The notes under the pieces: model-generated
What the model saw: the letters and a program-made list of their open reading frames with translations, nothing else
What the model was told of the DNA's origin: nothing
The model's database searches: none
Shown here: positions 48,928 through 56,573 of the stretch, piece after piece
Numbering within the stretch: position 1 is the stretch's first letter
Layout: every line of letters begins with the position of its first letter
Assembly (NCBI GenBank): GCA_934525735.1
Contig: CAKSZM010000002.1
Coordinates: forward strand, 1 to 58,054
DNA: 58,054 bases
From: an uncultured Faecalibacterium sp.
Lineage (GTDB): Bacteria > Bacillota > Clostridia > Oscillospirales > Ruminococcaceae
Direction: 5' to 3'
Program-made: the position numbers and the translations under genes

Positions 48928-50368
48928 GGGCAGACCCATCGTATGGAGACCGCAGCCGAGGCAGGCGGCCTTTATGGCACGCAGCGAGGATGAAGCGCTG
49001 TACGGCGGGGCCGCAGGCGGCGGCAAGAGCGATGCGCTGGTGATCGAAGCGCTGCGGCAGGTGGATGTGCCGAACTACCGGGCGCTGATCCTGCGCAAGA
49101 CCTTTCCGCAATTGCGGGAGCTGATCGACAAGACGATGCAGTACTACAAGCCGGTATTCCCGGCGGCAAAGTACAACAGCAGCACACATTGCTGGACCTT
49201 CCCGAGCGGGGCGAAGATCTACTTTGGCAGCATGTTCCGCGCACAGGACAAATACAACTATCAGGGCCAGCAGTTTGATTACATCGCGGTGGACGAGCTG
49301 ACACACTTTACGTGGGAGGAGTACAGCTACCTGATGAGCCGAAACCGACCGAGCGGACCGGGCACACAGGTGTACATCCGGGCGACGGCGAACCCCGGCG
49401 GCATCGGACACGGATGGGTGAAGGCACGGTTCATCACGCCCGCACCGCCCGGCACGCGGATGGTGCAGCTGGTGGACGTGAAGAAGCCGGACGGCAGCGT
49501 GGAAAAGCTGCGGCGAACACGGATCTTTATCCCTTCGACCATCTTTGACAACCCGGCGCTGCTGAAGAACGACCCGGGATACCTGAACAATCTGGCCAGC
49601 ATGCCGGAAGCGGAAAAGCAGGCGCTGCTGTACGGAAGCTGGGACAGCTTTTCGGGGCAGGTGTTTACCGAATGGCGCAACGACCCGGCGCATTACGAGG
49701 ATCAGCGGTGGACGCACGTGATCAAGCCGTTCCGCATCCCGGCGCACTGGAAGATCTGGCGCGGGTACGACTTTGGCTACGCAAAGCCGTTTTCGGTGGG
49801 ATGGTACGCGGCAGACGAAGAGGGCAGGCTGTACCGCATCAAGGAGCTGTACGGCTGCACCGGGACGCCCAACGAGGGCACGAAAGTGAACCCGGTGGAG
49901 CAGGCGCGGATGATCCGGGAAGCGGAGGAGAACGACCCGAACCTGAAGGGACGGCACATCAACGGCGTGGCTGACCCGGCTATCTTCAACGAGAGCCAGG
50001 GCGAGAGCATTGCCGCCATGCAGGAAAAGCACCCGAACTATATTTTCTGGGCACCGGGCGACCACACCCGGCTGGCGGGAAAGATGCAGTTCCACTACCG
50101 GCTGGCCTTTGACGGCGAGGGGCGGCCGATGTTCCAGGTATTCGACACCTGTAAGCATTTCATCCGCACCATCCCGAACCTTGTGTATGACGAGACCAAC
50201 GTGGAGGATATCGACACCACACAGGAAGACCACATTTACGACGAGTGCCGGTATGTGATGATGGAAAATCCCATCAGCCCGCGCAAGACCGAGAAGGTGC
50301 CGGTGCTGAAGGATGACCCGCTGGACATGGACGTGAGAAAGAGCCCCACGCGGGTGATGAGAGTGTAA
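48899..50368 (+). CDS. Terminase large subunit
   Basis: The packaging ATPase/nuclease. Walker A is YGGAAGGGKSDAL, Walker B FDYIAVDELTHFTWEE, and TANPGGIGHGWVK and WRGYDFGYAKPFSVGW (nuclease aspartate) are typical. The first ATG (48974) would cut off the conserved adenine-binding Q motif VWRPQPRQAAF, which is encoded in frame just upstream with no ATG, GTG or TTG. A CTG at 48899 with GAGG 6 nt upstream is the best start and gives 489 residues; a +1 frameshift from TerS is the alternative. Confidence 0.9.
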   Translation: MRWYWTERYKGRPIVWRPQPRQAAFMARSEDEALYGGAAGGGKSDALVIEALRQVDVPNYRALILRKTFPQLRELIDKTMQYYKPVFPAAKYNSSTHCWTFPSGAKIYFGSMFRAQDKYNYQGQQFDYIAVDELTHFTWEEYSYLMSRNRPSGPGTQVYIRATANPGGIGHGWVKARFITPAPPGTRMVQLVDVKKPDGSVEKLRRTRIFIPSTIFDNPALLKNDPGYLNNLASMPEAEKQALLYGSWDSFSGQVFTEWRNDPAHYEDQRWTHVIKPFRIPAHWKIWRGYDFGYAKPFSVGWYAADEEGRLYRIKELYGCTGTPNEGTKVNPVEQARMIREAEENDPNLKGRHINGVADPAIFNESQGESIAAMQEKHPNYIFWAPGDHTRLAGKMQFHYRLAFDGEGRPMFQVFDTCKHFIRTIPNLVYDETNVEDIDTTQEDHIYDECRYVMMENPISPRKTEKVPVLKDDPLDMDVRKSPTRVMRV

Positions 50369-50386
50369 GCCGGAAAGGAGAATGGC

Positions 50387-52486
50387 ATGGCGAGAAAGAA
50401 CGACCTGGCACAGCAGCCGGACGGCGGGATGCCGCTGGACGAAAACCGCATGATGCAGGCGGCACAGCTGGCTGCCATGATGGCACAGGGGATGCAGCAG
50501 ACGCGGCAGCCTGCGCAGATGCCGATGGGCATGCAGCTGCTTCCGGCACGGCCGGAGGGAGCGATGCCGGGAACCGGACTCCCTCAGGCTGCTGGCGCAG
50601 ACAGCTCCCTCGGGGAGGAAGCCTTTGACAAAGCGGAAGCGATCGGTGAGGACGAGGTGCGGCAGGCAAACGACCTGCTGCAGAAGTACAAGGCGGGCAA
50701 GGCCGCACTGGACAAACGCATCATCGAAAACGAACTGTGGTTCCGCATGGGACACTGGAAGAACTACCAGAACAAGATGATGGCGGGCAAGCCTACGCCC
50801 AGCAGCGGGTGGCTGTTCAACAGCATTGCCAACAAGCACGCAGACGCGATGGACAACTACCCGGAGCCGAACGTACTGCCGCGCGCAGCGGACGACGAGG
50901 AGACCGCCAAGGTGCTGTCGAAGATCCTGCCCACGGTGCTGGAACAGTGCGACTATGAGACCGCGTACAGCGACACATGGTGGCGCAAGCTGAAGACCGG
51001 CACCGGCGTGAAGGGCGTGTTCTGGGACCCGGCGGCGCGAGGGGGCCTTGGCGAGATCAGTATCAAAAGCATCAACATCCTGATGCTGTACTGGGAGCCG
51101 GGCGTGGAGGACGTGCAGGACAGCCCGAACCTGTTCAGCCTGAGCCTTGCGGACAACGGCCAGCTGGAAAGCCAGTATCCGCAGATGAAGGGGCACACGG
51201 GCAACAGTCTGGACGTGGCGAAGTACATCCACGATGACAGCGTGGACACCAGCGACAAGAGCGTGGTGGTGGACTGGTACTACAAAAAGGCTTTGCCCGG
51301 CGGGCAGACGGTGCTGCACTACTGCAAATACTGCAACGGCGTGGTACTGTATGCCAGCGAGAACAACCCGGCCATGAAAGACCGGGGCTTTTACGACCAC
51401 GGGAAATACCCCTTTGTGTTCGACCCGCTGTTCCGCGAAGAGGATAGCCCGGCGGGCTTCGGGTACATCGACGTGATGAAGGACACCCAGACCGCCATTG
51501 ACGAGATGAACCACGCCATGGACGAGAACGTGAAGATGGCCGCAAAGCAGCGGTATGTGCTGAGCGACACGGCGGGCGTGAACGAGGAAGAGCTGGCGGA
51601 TTTCAGCCGGGACATCGTGCATGTGGTGGGACGGCTGACGGATGACACCTTCCGGCCGCTGCAGGTGAGCGGGCTGCAGGGAAATCTGATCACCTACCGG
51701 GACGACCGGGTAAGCGAGCTGAAGGAGATCAGCGGCAACCGGGACGTGAGCCAGGGCGGCACCACCAGCGGCCTGACCGCAGCAAGCGCCATTGCGGCGC
51801 TGCAGGAGGCGGGCAGCAAACTCTCCCGCGACATGCTGAAGAGCGCATACCGGGCCTTTGCGAAAGAGTGCTACCTTGTGATCGAGCTGATGCGGCAGTT
51901 CTACGACGAGCAGCGGGTGTACCGCATTACCGGCGAAAGCGGCGGCACGGAGTATGTGCCTTTCAGCAATGCGGCGCTGCAGGCGCAGCCCGGCGGCATG
52001 GTGGGCGGTGTGCAGCTGGGCGACCACGAGCCGGTGTTTGACATTACGGTGACGGCGGCGAAGAAGAGCACCTTCAGCCGCCTTAGCCAGAACGAGACGG
52101 CGAAGGAGTGCTACCAGCTGGGATTTTTTGCGCCGGCGAACGCGGACGCCGCGCTGGCGGCGCTGGACATGATGGACTTTGAAGGCATCGAAAAGGTGCG
52201 GGAGCGGGTGAGCCAGAACGGCACGCTGTACCAGAAGCTGCAGCAGATGGCGCAGCAGCTGCAGAAGATGGCGGCGATCATCGACGCGCAGAACGGCACC
52301 AACGTGAGCGCGGCGGCGGGGGCAGCCGGGCAGGCAGCAGCGGGCAGCGGGGGCGGCAGCGGCGGCAAGACCGCAGCAGCCAGCACCCTGAACAGTCTTG
52401 GCGGCGTGGTGGGCGACAATTCCACCAGCCTTTCGAGCCAGGCGGCGAAGCGGGCGATGGACGTGAACAACCCGAATAAGGAGTAA
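50387..52486 (+). CDS. Portal protein
   Basis: A 699-residue protein. Segments ENELWFRMGHWKNYQNKMMAG, LFNSIANKHADAMDNYPEP, KGVFWDPAARGGLGEISI and YGHGKYPFVFDP-like DHGKYPFVFDPLF are characteristic of large portals of phages with N4-gp56-type capsids. The N-terminus is Met/Gln-rich and the C-terminus (about 625-699) is a Gly/Ala/Ser-rich tail. It forms the dodecameric DNA gate. AAAGGAG lies 6 nt before the ATG. Confidence 0.88.
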   Translation: MARKNDLAQQPDGGMPLDENRMMQAAQLAAMMAQGMQQTRQPAQMPMGMQLLPARPEGAMPGTGLPQAAGADSSLGEEAFDKAEAIGEDEVRQANDLLQKYKAGKAALDKRIIENELWFRMGHWKNYQNKMMAGKPTPSSGWLFNSIANKHADAMDNYPEPNVLPRAADDEETAKVLSKILPTVLEQCDYETAYSDTWWRKLKTGTGVKGVFWDPAARGGLGEISIKSINILMLYWEPGVEDVQDSPNLFSLSLADNGQLESQYPQMKGHTGNSLDVAKYIHDDSVDTSDKSVVVDWYYKKALPGGQTVLHYCKYCNGVVLYASENNPAMKDRGFYDHGKYPFVFDPLFREEDSPAGFGYIDVMKDTQTAIDEMNHAMDENVKMAAKQRYVLSDTAGVNEEELADFSRDIVHVVGRLTDDTFRPLQVSGLQGNLITYRDDRVSELKEISGNRDVSQGGTTSGLTAASAIAALQEAGSKLSRDMLKSAYRAFAKECYLVIELMRQFYDEQRVYRITGESGGTEYVPFSNAALQAQPGGMVGGVQLGDHEPVFDITVTAAKKSTFSRLSQNETAKECYQLGFFAPANADAALAALDMMDFEGIEKVRERVSQNGTLYQKLQQMAQQLQKMAAIIDAQNGTNVSAAAGAAGQAAAGSGGGSGGKTAAASTLNSLGGVVGDNSTSLSSQAAKRAMDVNNPNKE

Positions 52487-52491
52487 TCGCA

Positions 52492-52680
52492 ATATGTTCT
52501 CTTTTGGCACCAAAAGAGAACCAGAAAAGTGCCAGCGATTTCGACGCGCTGGATCCACGAATCAAGGGCTGCTCGCCCTTGATAATCCCAAAGAAGTGGG
52601 CTGCAGCTGAAAATGCTGGAGATTCACGCCGTTCGGCGTGAAGATCTCTTAACCGCATTTTCGGCTTCCGCCAATCAGAA
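52492..52680 (+). repeat. Structured intergenic element, copy 1 (family 1)
   Basis: About 189 nt in the gap between portal and the protease/scaffold gene. It holds hairpin A (TTCTCTTTTGG with CCAAAAGAGAA), hairpin B (CCAGCG with CGCTGG), hairpin C (ATCAAGGGC-TGCTC-GCCCTTGAT) and a long stem D (outer GCTGAAAATGC with GCATTTTCGGC, inner TCACGCC with GGCGTGA), with an unpaired TTAAC inside D. It ends TCCGCCAATCAGAA. Copies 2 and 3 keep the plan but change the stems of C and D together. Confidence 0.85.
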
Positions 52681-52706
52681 CGGGAACGGACGAAAAGGAG
52701 AACGGC

Positions 52707-54224
52707 ATGATCAAAATCACCTACAACGAATACCCGGAAGAGGATTTGATGAGGCTGCGGGCAGAAGGGCACGCGGGATATGCACCGAAAGGGCAGGACA
52801 TTGTGTGCGCGGCGGTAAGCACGCTGATGCAGGCGCTGGCGTTCAGCGTGAACGACAGAGAAGACGGCTTTGCGGTGGCATCCAGCAGCGGAGCTGCAGG
52901 AACGTATCTGGAACTGCAGGCGAGAGCGACCCCGGAAAACCGGGCAAAGTTTGAGCTGGTGACGGACGGGCTGGAACTTGTGGCGCAGTTGTACCCGAAG
53001 TTTGTGACCTTTGACGACGGGGCGGGCACGGAGGATATGGTGGATCTGCAGTTGTTTGCTTCAACGGCAACGACCGCCGCCTGCGGCGGAAACAGGGAGG
53101 AGCTGTTGGGGCAGCGGCCAGCAGGACATGAGTGCCGCTCAAGGCACGAAATGGACGCTGGGAGCCGCAACCCGTTGGGCGGTGTGTTGAATTTGCAGCT
53201 CTTTGCAGAGGGCGCTGCAGCTTCTGGTTCTGCAGCCGGTGCTGAGGGTGCGGAGAGTGCCCCGGCGGTGGCACCGCCCGAGCTGCGCCCTGCACAGGAG
53301 CGGCTTGCAAAGAGAAGCCGGCCGGGCAAGAGCGCGAAGGCGGGCAAACCCGCACCGGCACCGGCTGCAGATAGCGGCGCGGATGCCGGCGGCGAAGCTG
53401 CAAAAGAGGAAGCACCCGGCGAAGAAAAGCCAGAGACGCAGCAGGAGAAACAGGAACCGGAGCAAAAACCGGCAGACCCGGCGGAAAAGCGCAGGGCCTT
53501 TGGCCAGCTGATGCAAAGCGAATACGCGGCGGAGTTTGAGGAAGCCATGCAGCGCGCGGCGCAGCTGGCGGTGCAGAACGTGCAGCAGTCGCCTGAGGTG
53601 AAGGGACTGCTGGACGCGCTGGGCGAGGCGTACGGCATCGATGCGCAGGACACGGCGAACCTTGCGGCGCTGACCGACGCCATCAAAAACGGCAAGGTAA
53701 AGAACGATGAATACTACGAGACGATGGCAGCGGAGCGCGGCATCAGCGTGAAGACGGCCCGGGAGATGGACCGGATGGAGAGCGAGCTGCAGCGGGCGAA
53801 CGCCGAGAAGCAGCGAACCGAACAGCTGCGTGCAGCCATGGAGCACCAGCAGCGCGCCGCAGCCGTGCGGGCGCAGTGGGAAGCGGAAGCCGCACAGCTG
53901 AAGGTGAAGTACCCGGAGTTTGAGCTGGACGAAGTGCTGAACAACCCCAGCGTTGCGGACATGATCCGGCGCGGCATCGGGCTGGAAGCGGCGTACCGGG
54001 CAGCCTACTTTGACAAGCTGATGGAAGCCAGCACGGCGCGCACCGCCCAGCAGGTGGAGCAGGGCGTGGCGGCGCGGATCCAGCAGAGAGCACAGCGCCC
54101 GGCAGAGAACGGCGCACACCCCGGCGGCGCGGCCGAGATGAAGGTGGACGTGGCGCACATGACCGCAAAGCAGCGGGCAGAGCTGGCGAAGCGGGCAAGG
54201 CGGGGAGAGAGGATCGTTTTGTGA
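52707..54224 (+). CDS. Prp-type cysteine protease fused to phage scaffolding protein
   Basis: A 505-residue fusion. Residues 1-111 are a Prp protease: GHAGYAPKGQDIVCAAVSTL contains catalytic His22 and Cys34. Residues ~170-505 are a charged, coiled-coil scaffold-like protein ending KQRAELAKRARRGERIVL. Between them are two Prp cleavage-type motifs, DLQLFA (113-118) and NLQLFA (162-167), with a 104-nt structured repeat encoding residues ~122-156. Prp proteins trim the L27 extension at LNLQLFA-like sites in Firmicutes, and staphylococcal phages reuse that cut on capsid and scaffold. A GTG at 53041 could also start the scaffold alone. AAGGAG lies 6 nt before the ATG. Confidence 0.85.
   Translation: MIKITYNEYPEEDLMRLRAEGHAGYAPKGQDIVCAAVSTLMQALAFSVNDREDGFAVASSSGAAGTYLELQARATPENRAKFELVTDGLELVAQLYPKFVTFDDGAGTEDMVDLQLFASTATTAACGGNREELLGQRPAGHECRSRHEMDAGSRNPLGGVLNLQLFAEGAAASGSAAGAEGAESAPAVAPPELRPAQERLAKRSRPGKSAKAGKPAPAPAADSGADAGGEAAKEEAPGEEKPETQQEKQEPEQKPADPAEKRRAFGQLMQSEYAAEFEEAMQRAAQLAVQNVQQSPEVKGLLDALGEAYGIDAQDTANLAALTDAIKNGKVKNDEYYETMAAERGISVKTAREMDRMESELQRANAEKQRTEQLRAAMEHQQRAAAVRAQWEAEAAQLKVKYPEFELDEVLNNPSVADMIRRGIGLEAAYRAAYFDKLMEASTARTAQQVEQGVAARIQQRAQRPAENGAHPGGAAEMKVDVAHMTAKQRAELAKRARRGERIVL
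53071..53174 (+). repeat. 104-nt structured repeat, prophage copy (family 2)
   Basis: The same element as at 14114-14217, here inside the protease/scaffold frame between the two LQLFA motifs. Hairpins CCGCCGC/GCGGCGG and GTGCC/GGCAC replace the chromosomal CCGCC/GGCGG and GGCCC/GGGCC while the loop GCTCAA and the linker GGGGCAGCGGCCAGCAGGA stay fixed. It is translated in frame as a low-information linker. Confidence 0.75.
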
Positions 54225-54278
54225 TTTCCCACGCGGTGGGCGTGAGAAGATAAAGACCTTTTGAAGGAGGACAAACAG

Positions 54279-55301
54279 ATGACTGAGAAGAAACTGGACC
54301 TGCAGATGTTTGCGGATGCAAGTGCACAGCTGCAGAACACCACCGGCTCGGCAGGCATGACCGCCGAGATGAAGACCTACTACGAGAAGACCCTGCTGGA
54401 TCTGGCAGAGCCTGTGCTGGTGCATGACCAGTTCGGCGACAGCTACCCGATCCCGGCGAACAATGGCAAGACCATTGAGTTCCGCAGGTACGACAGCCTG
54501 CCGAAGGCAACGACCCCGCTGACCGAGGGCGTGACACCGGACGGACAGACCCTGAACGTGACCACCATCACCGCCGAGGTGCATCAGTACGGCGGGTGGG
54601 TGGCTCTGACCGACATGCTGGACCTGACCGCCATCGACAACAATGTGGTGCAGGCGACCAACATCCTTGCAAGTCAGGGCGGCAGAACCATGGACACCGT
54701 GGTGCGCGACATCCTGAACGGCGGCACCAACGTGATCTATGCACCGAAGATCGGAACGGGTGGCGCGGAGACCGCCGTGACCAGCCGTGCGGATCTGGAT
54801 GCCACTGCACAGCTGACGGTGGATCTGATCGACCAGGCAGTGGCGCTGCTGCAGACCCAGAACGCAGACACAATTGGCGACAGCTTTGTGGCCATTGTGC
54901 ACCCGCACACCAGCTACGATATCCGTAAGGACCCGAACTGGGTCGAGGCGCACAAGTATGCGGCACCGGAGGAAATCTTCAACGGCGAGATCGGCAAGAT
55001 CAACAACGTGCGGTTCGTGGTTTCCAGCGAGGCAAAGGTGTGGAAGGGCGATGGCTGCCCGGCGGGGCTGGCTGTGTACAGCACGCTGGTACTGGGTGCC
55101 CACGCCTACGCGACCACCGAACTGGAAGGCGGCGGCATGCAGCACATTGTGAAGCAGCTGGGCTACGGCGATGACCCGCTGAACCAGCGTGCTTCCGTGG
55201 GCTGGAAGGCCACCAAGACGGCGGAGCGCCTGAGCGAGCAGTACATGGTGCGTATTGAGAGCTGCAGCGCACGCTACAGCAAGAAGGCACTGGCAAACTA
55301 A
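54279..55301 (+). CDS. Major capsid protein (N4-gp56 family) with an L27-like N-terminal cleavage motif
   Basis: A 340-residue capsid protein. FGDSYPIPANNGKTIEFRRYDSLPKATTPLTEGVTP and QYGGWVALTDMLDLTAID are typical of the N4-gp56/HK97-fold family. The start MTEKKLDLQMFADAS mimics the extended N-terminus of firmicute ribosomal protein L27, predicting removal of 12 residues after LDLQMFA by Prp. GGAGG lies 8 nt before the ATG. It follows the protease/scaffold gene by 54 nt. Confidence 0.93.
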   Translation: MTEKKLDLQMFADASAQLQNTTGSAGMTAEMKTYYEKTLLDLAEPVLVHDQFGDSYPIPANNGKTIEFRRYDSLPKATTPLTEGVTPDGQTLNVTTITAEVHQYGGWVALTDMLDLTAIDNNVVQATNILASQGGRTMDTVVRDILNGGTNVIYAPKIGTGGAETAVTSRADLDATAQLTVDLIDQAVALLQTQNADTIGDSFVAIVHPHTSYDIRKDPNWVEAHKYAAPEEIFNGEIGKINNVRFVVSSEAKVWKGDGCPAGLAVYSTLVLGAHAYATTELEGGGMQHIVKQLGYGDDPLNQRASVGWKATKTAERLSEQYMVRIESCSARYSKKALAN

Positions 55302-55308
55302 GAAACGG

Positions 55309-55491
55309 ATATGTTCTCTTTTGGCACCAAAAGAGAACCAGAAAAGTGCCAGCGATTTCGACGCGCTGGATCCACGAATCAAGGGCTGCTCGCCCTTGAT
55401 AATCCCAAAGAAGAGGTCGAAACGCAAAAAACTAACGCTGCGCCAGTCGGCGCTATCGTTTTAACGTTTTTTGTGTTTCTCCGATTTGAAA
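55309..55491 (+). repeat. Structured intergenic element, copy 2 (family 1)
   Basis: About 183 nt directly after the capsid stop. Its first ~105 nt are identical to copy 1 through hairpins A-C. Stem D differs fully in sequence but still folds: outer GAAACGCAAAAAAC with GTTTTTTGTGTTTC, inner GCGCC with GGCGC, and the same unpaired TTAAC. It ends TCTCCGATTTGAA. Confidence 0.85.
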
Positions 55492-55558
55492 GGACTGCTT
55501 CAGCGCTGACACGCTGAGGTGAGCAGGGTGGAGAGACACACAGAAAGGAAGAACGAAT

Positions 55559-55852
55559 ATGGCAGTGAAGAAGACCGAAGCGGCCGTGCAGGAGAAGGAC
55601 ACCGTACAGGCTGAGCCTGTGCAGGAGAAGGACACCGAGGTGATCCGGCTGTTCAAGGACAGCCAGAGGTACAAGGCGCCGGTATTTGTGGGCGTGAACG
55701 GCGAAACGTATCTGATCCAGCGCGGCGTGGACGTGGAGGTGCCGAAGGCAGTTGCCGAGGTGCTGCGCCACAGCGAAGAGATGGACAACGCGGCCATGGC
55801 CCGCATTGCTGCAGCGGAGAGCGCAGAAGCGGAAAAGGCACAGCGCATCTGA
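55559..55852 (+). CDS. Small head protein, unknown function
   Basis: A 97-residue acidic protein (MAVKKTEAAVQEKDTVQAE...) with a repeated QEKDT and a core YKAPVFVGVNGETYLIQRGVDVEVPKAVAEVL. Short proteins with this core often follow capsid genes and may be decoration or head-completion proteins. AAAGGAAG lies 8 nt before the ATG. Confidence 0.75.
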   Translation: MAVKKTEAAVQEKDTVQAEPVQEKDTEVIRLFKDSQRYKAPVFVGVNGETYLIQRGVDVEVPKAVAEVLRHSEEMDNAAMARIAAAESAEAEKAQRI

Positions 55853-55864
55853 TACAAAACAGTG

Positions 55865-55905
55865 AGACCCCGGTACAGCGGCACATGGCTGTGCCGGGGT
55901 CTTTT
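55865..55905 (+). terminator. Intrinsic terminator inside the head gene cluster
   Basis: AGACCCCGGTACAGC pairs with GCTGTGCCGGGGTCT (one bulge), followed by TTTT. It may set a drop in expression after the capsid genes. Confidence 0.65.
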
Positions 55906-55918
55906 GCATGGAGAACGG

Positions 55919-56110
55919 ATATGTTCTCTTTTGACACCAAAAGAGAACCAGAAAAGTGCCAGCGATTTCGACGCGCTGGATCCACGAGAAAGGGGCTGCT
56001 CGCCCCTTTCAGACCCCAAAGAAGTGGGCTGCACACAAAAAAGCTGAAGATTCACGCCTGTTCGGCGTGAAAATCTTTTAACCGCTTTTTTGTGCTCCGC
56101 CGATCAGAAG
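55919..56110 (+). repeat. Structured intergenic element, copy 3 (family 1)
   Basis: About 192 nt. Hairpin A carries one change near its loop (GACACC). Hairpin C reads GAAAGGGGC-TGCTC-GCCCCTTTC, a fully compensated replacement of copy 1's stem around the same TGCTC loop. Outer stem D is CACAAAAAAGC with GCTTTTTTGTG, again compensated. TTAAC and the end TCCGCCGATCAGAA match copy 1. Confidence 0.85.
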
Positions 56111-56186
56111 CCGCTGCGCGGCGGAAGATGACGGAAACGGATGCGGCCTTTCGGGCCAAATCGTGATGCAGGAAAGGAGAAGAAAT

Positions 56187-56570
56187 ATGACAGCGGGACA
56201 GGCCATTGAGCAGGCCGACGGGATGCGGCCGAACAACGAGTTTTCGGACACACTGAAACAGAACTGGCTGCGCCAGTGCGACAGCCGGATGCGCGGGAGC
56301 GTGGTGGAACGCAGCCAGACCGGCGACTTTGACGGCGTGGGCGCGGACGTGAGCTGGAACGAAGGGCTGGAATACGAGACCGAACTGCTGGCGCCGGAAC
56401 AGTTCAGCCCGCTGTATGTGCACTGGCTGTGTGCGCAGGTGGATCTGGCGCTGGGCGAAGTGGCGCGGGCGGCCAATGAGATGCAGCTGTACAGCGACTA
56501 CGTGCAGGAGTTTGCCGCGTGGATGCGTCGCCGCTATGCCCCGGCGGGCGGCGTGCAGTGGAGGTATTGA
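56187..56570 (+). CDS. Phage head-completion/connector-like protein
   Basis: A 127-residue protein (MTAGQAIEQADGMRPNNEFSDTLKQNWL...) with a helical C-terminal part (HWLCAQVDLALGEVARAANEMQLYSDYVQEFAAWMRRRY). Its place between capsid and beta-propeller genes fits a head-tail connector, as in P22 gp4-like proteins, but no diagnostic motif is seen. AAAGGAG lies 8 nt before the ATG. Confidence 0.7.
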   Translation: MTAGQAIEQADGMRPNNEFSDTLKQNWLRQCDSRMRGSVVERSQTGDFDGVGADVSWNEGLEYETELLAPEQFSPLYVHWLCAQVDLALGEVARAANEMQLYSDYVQEFAAWMRRRYAPAGGVQWRY

Positions 56571-56573
56571 GAG

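Noticed and set aside
50575..50630. Palindrome-like string in the portal gene (CCCTCAGG...CCTCGGGGAGG) as a third MITE-like copy
   Set aside because: It lacks the 11-nt ends and hairpin order of the other copies, and the portal frame continues normally through it.
48608..52558. 1316-codon open frame on the minus strand opposite terminase and portal
   Set aside because: It is the antisense mirror of three strongly supported phage genes. Its residues are His/Arg/Val/Leu-rich as expected for antisense of GC-rich coding DNA, and it has no ribosome binding site.
53139..55427. 762-codon minus-strand frame opposite scaffold and capsid
   Set aside because: Antisense shadow; its N-terminus is the translated structured repeat (copy 2), not protein-like sequence.
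52492..56110. The three family 1 elements as CRISPR repeats, tRNA-like genes or ordinary terminators
   Set aside because: They are too long and too far apart for a CRISPR array, have no tRNA fold, and lack a hairpin followed directly by a T run at a constant place.
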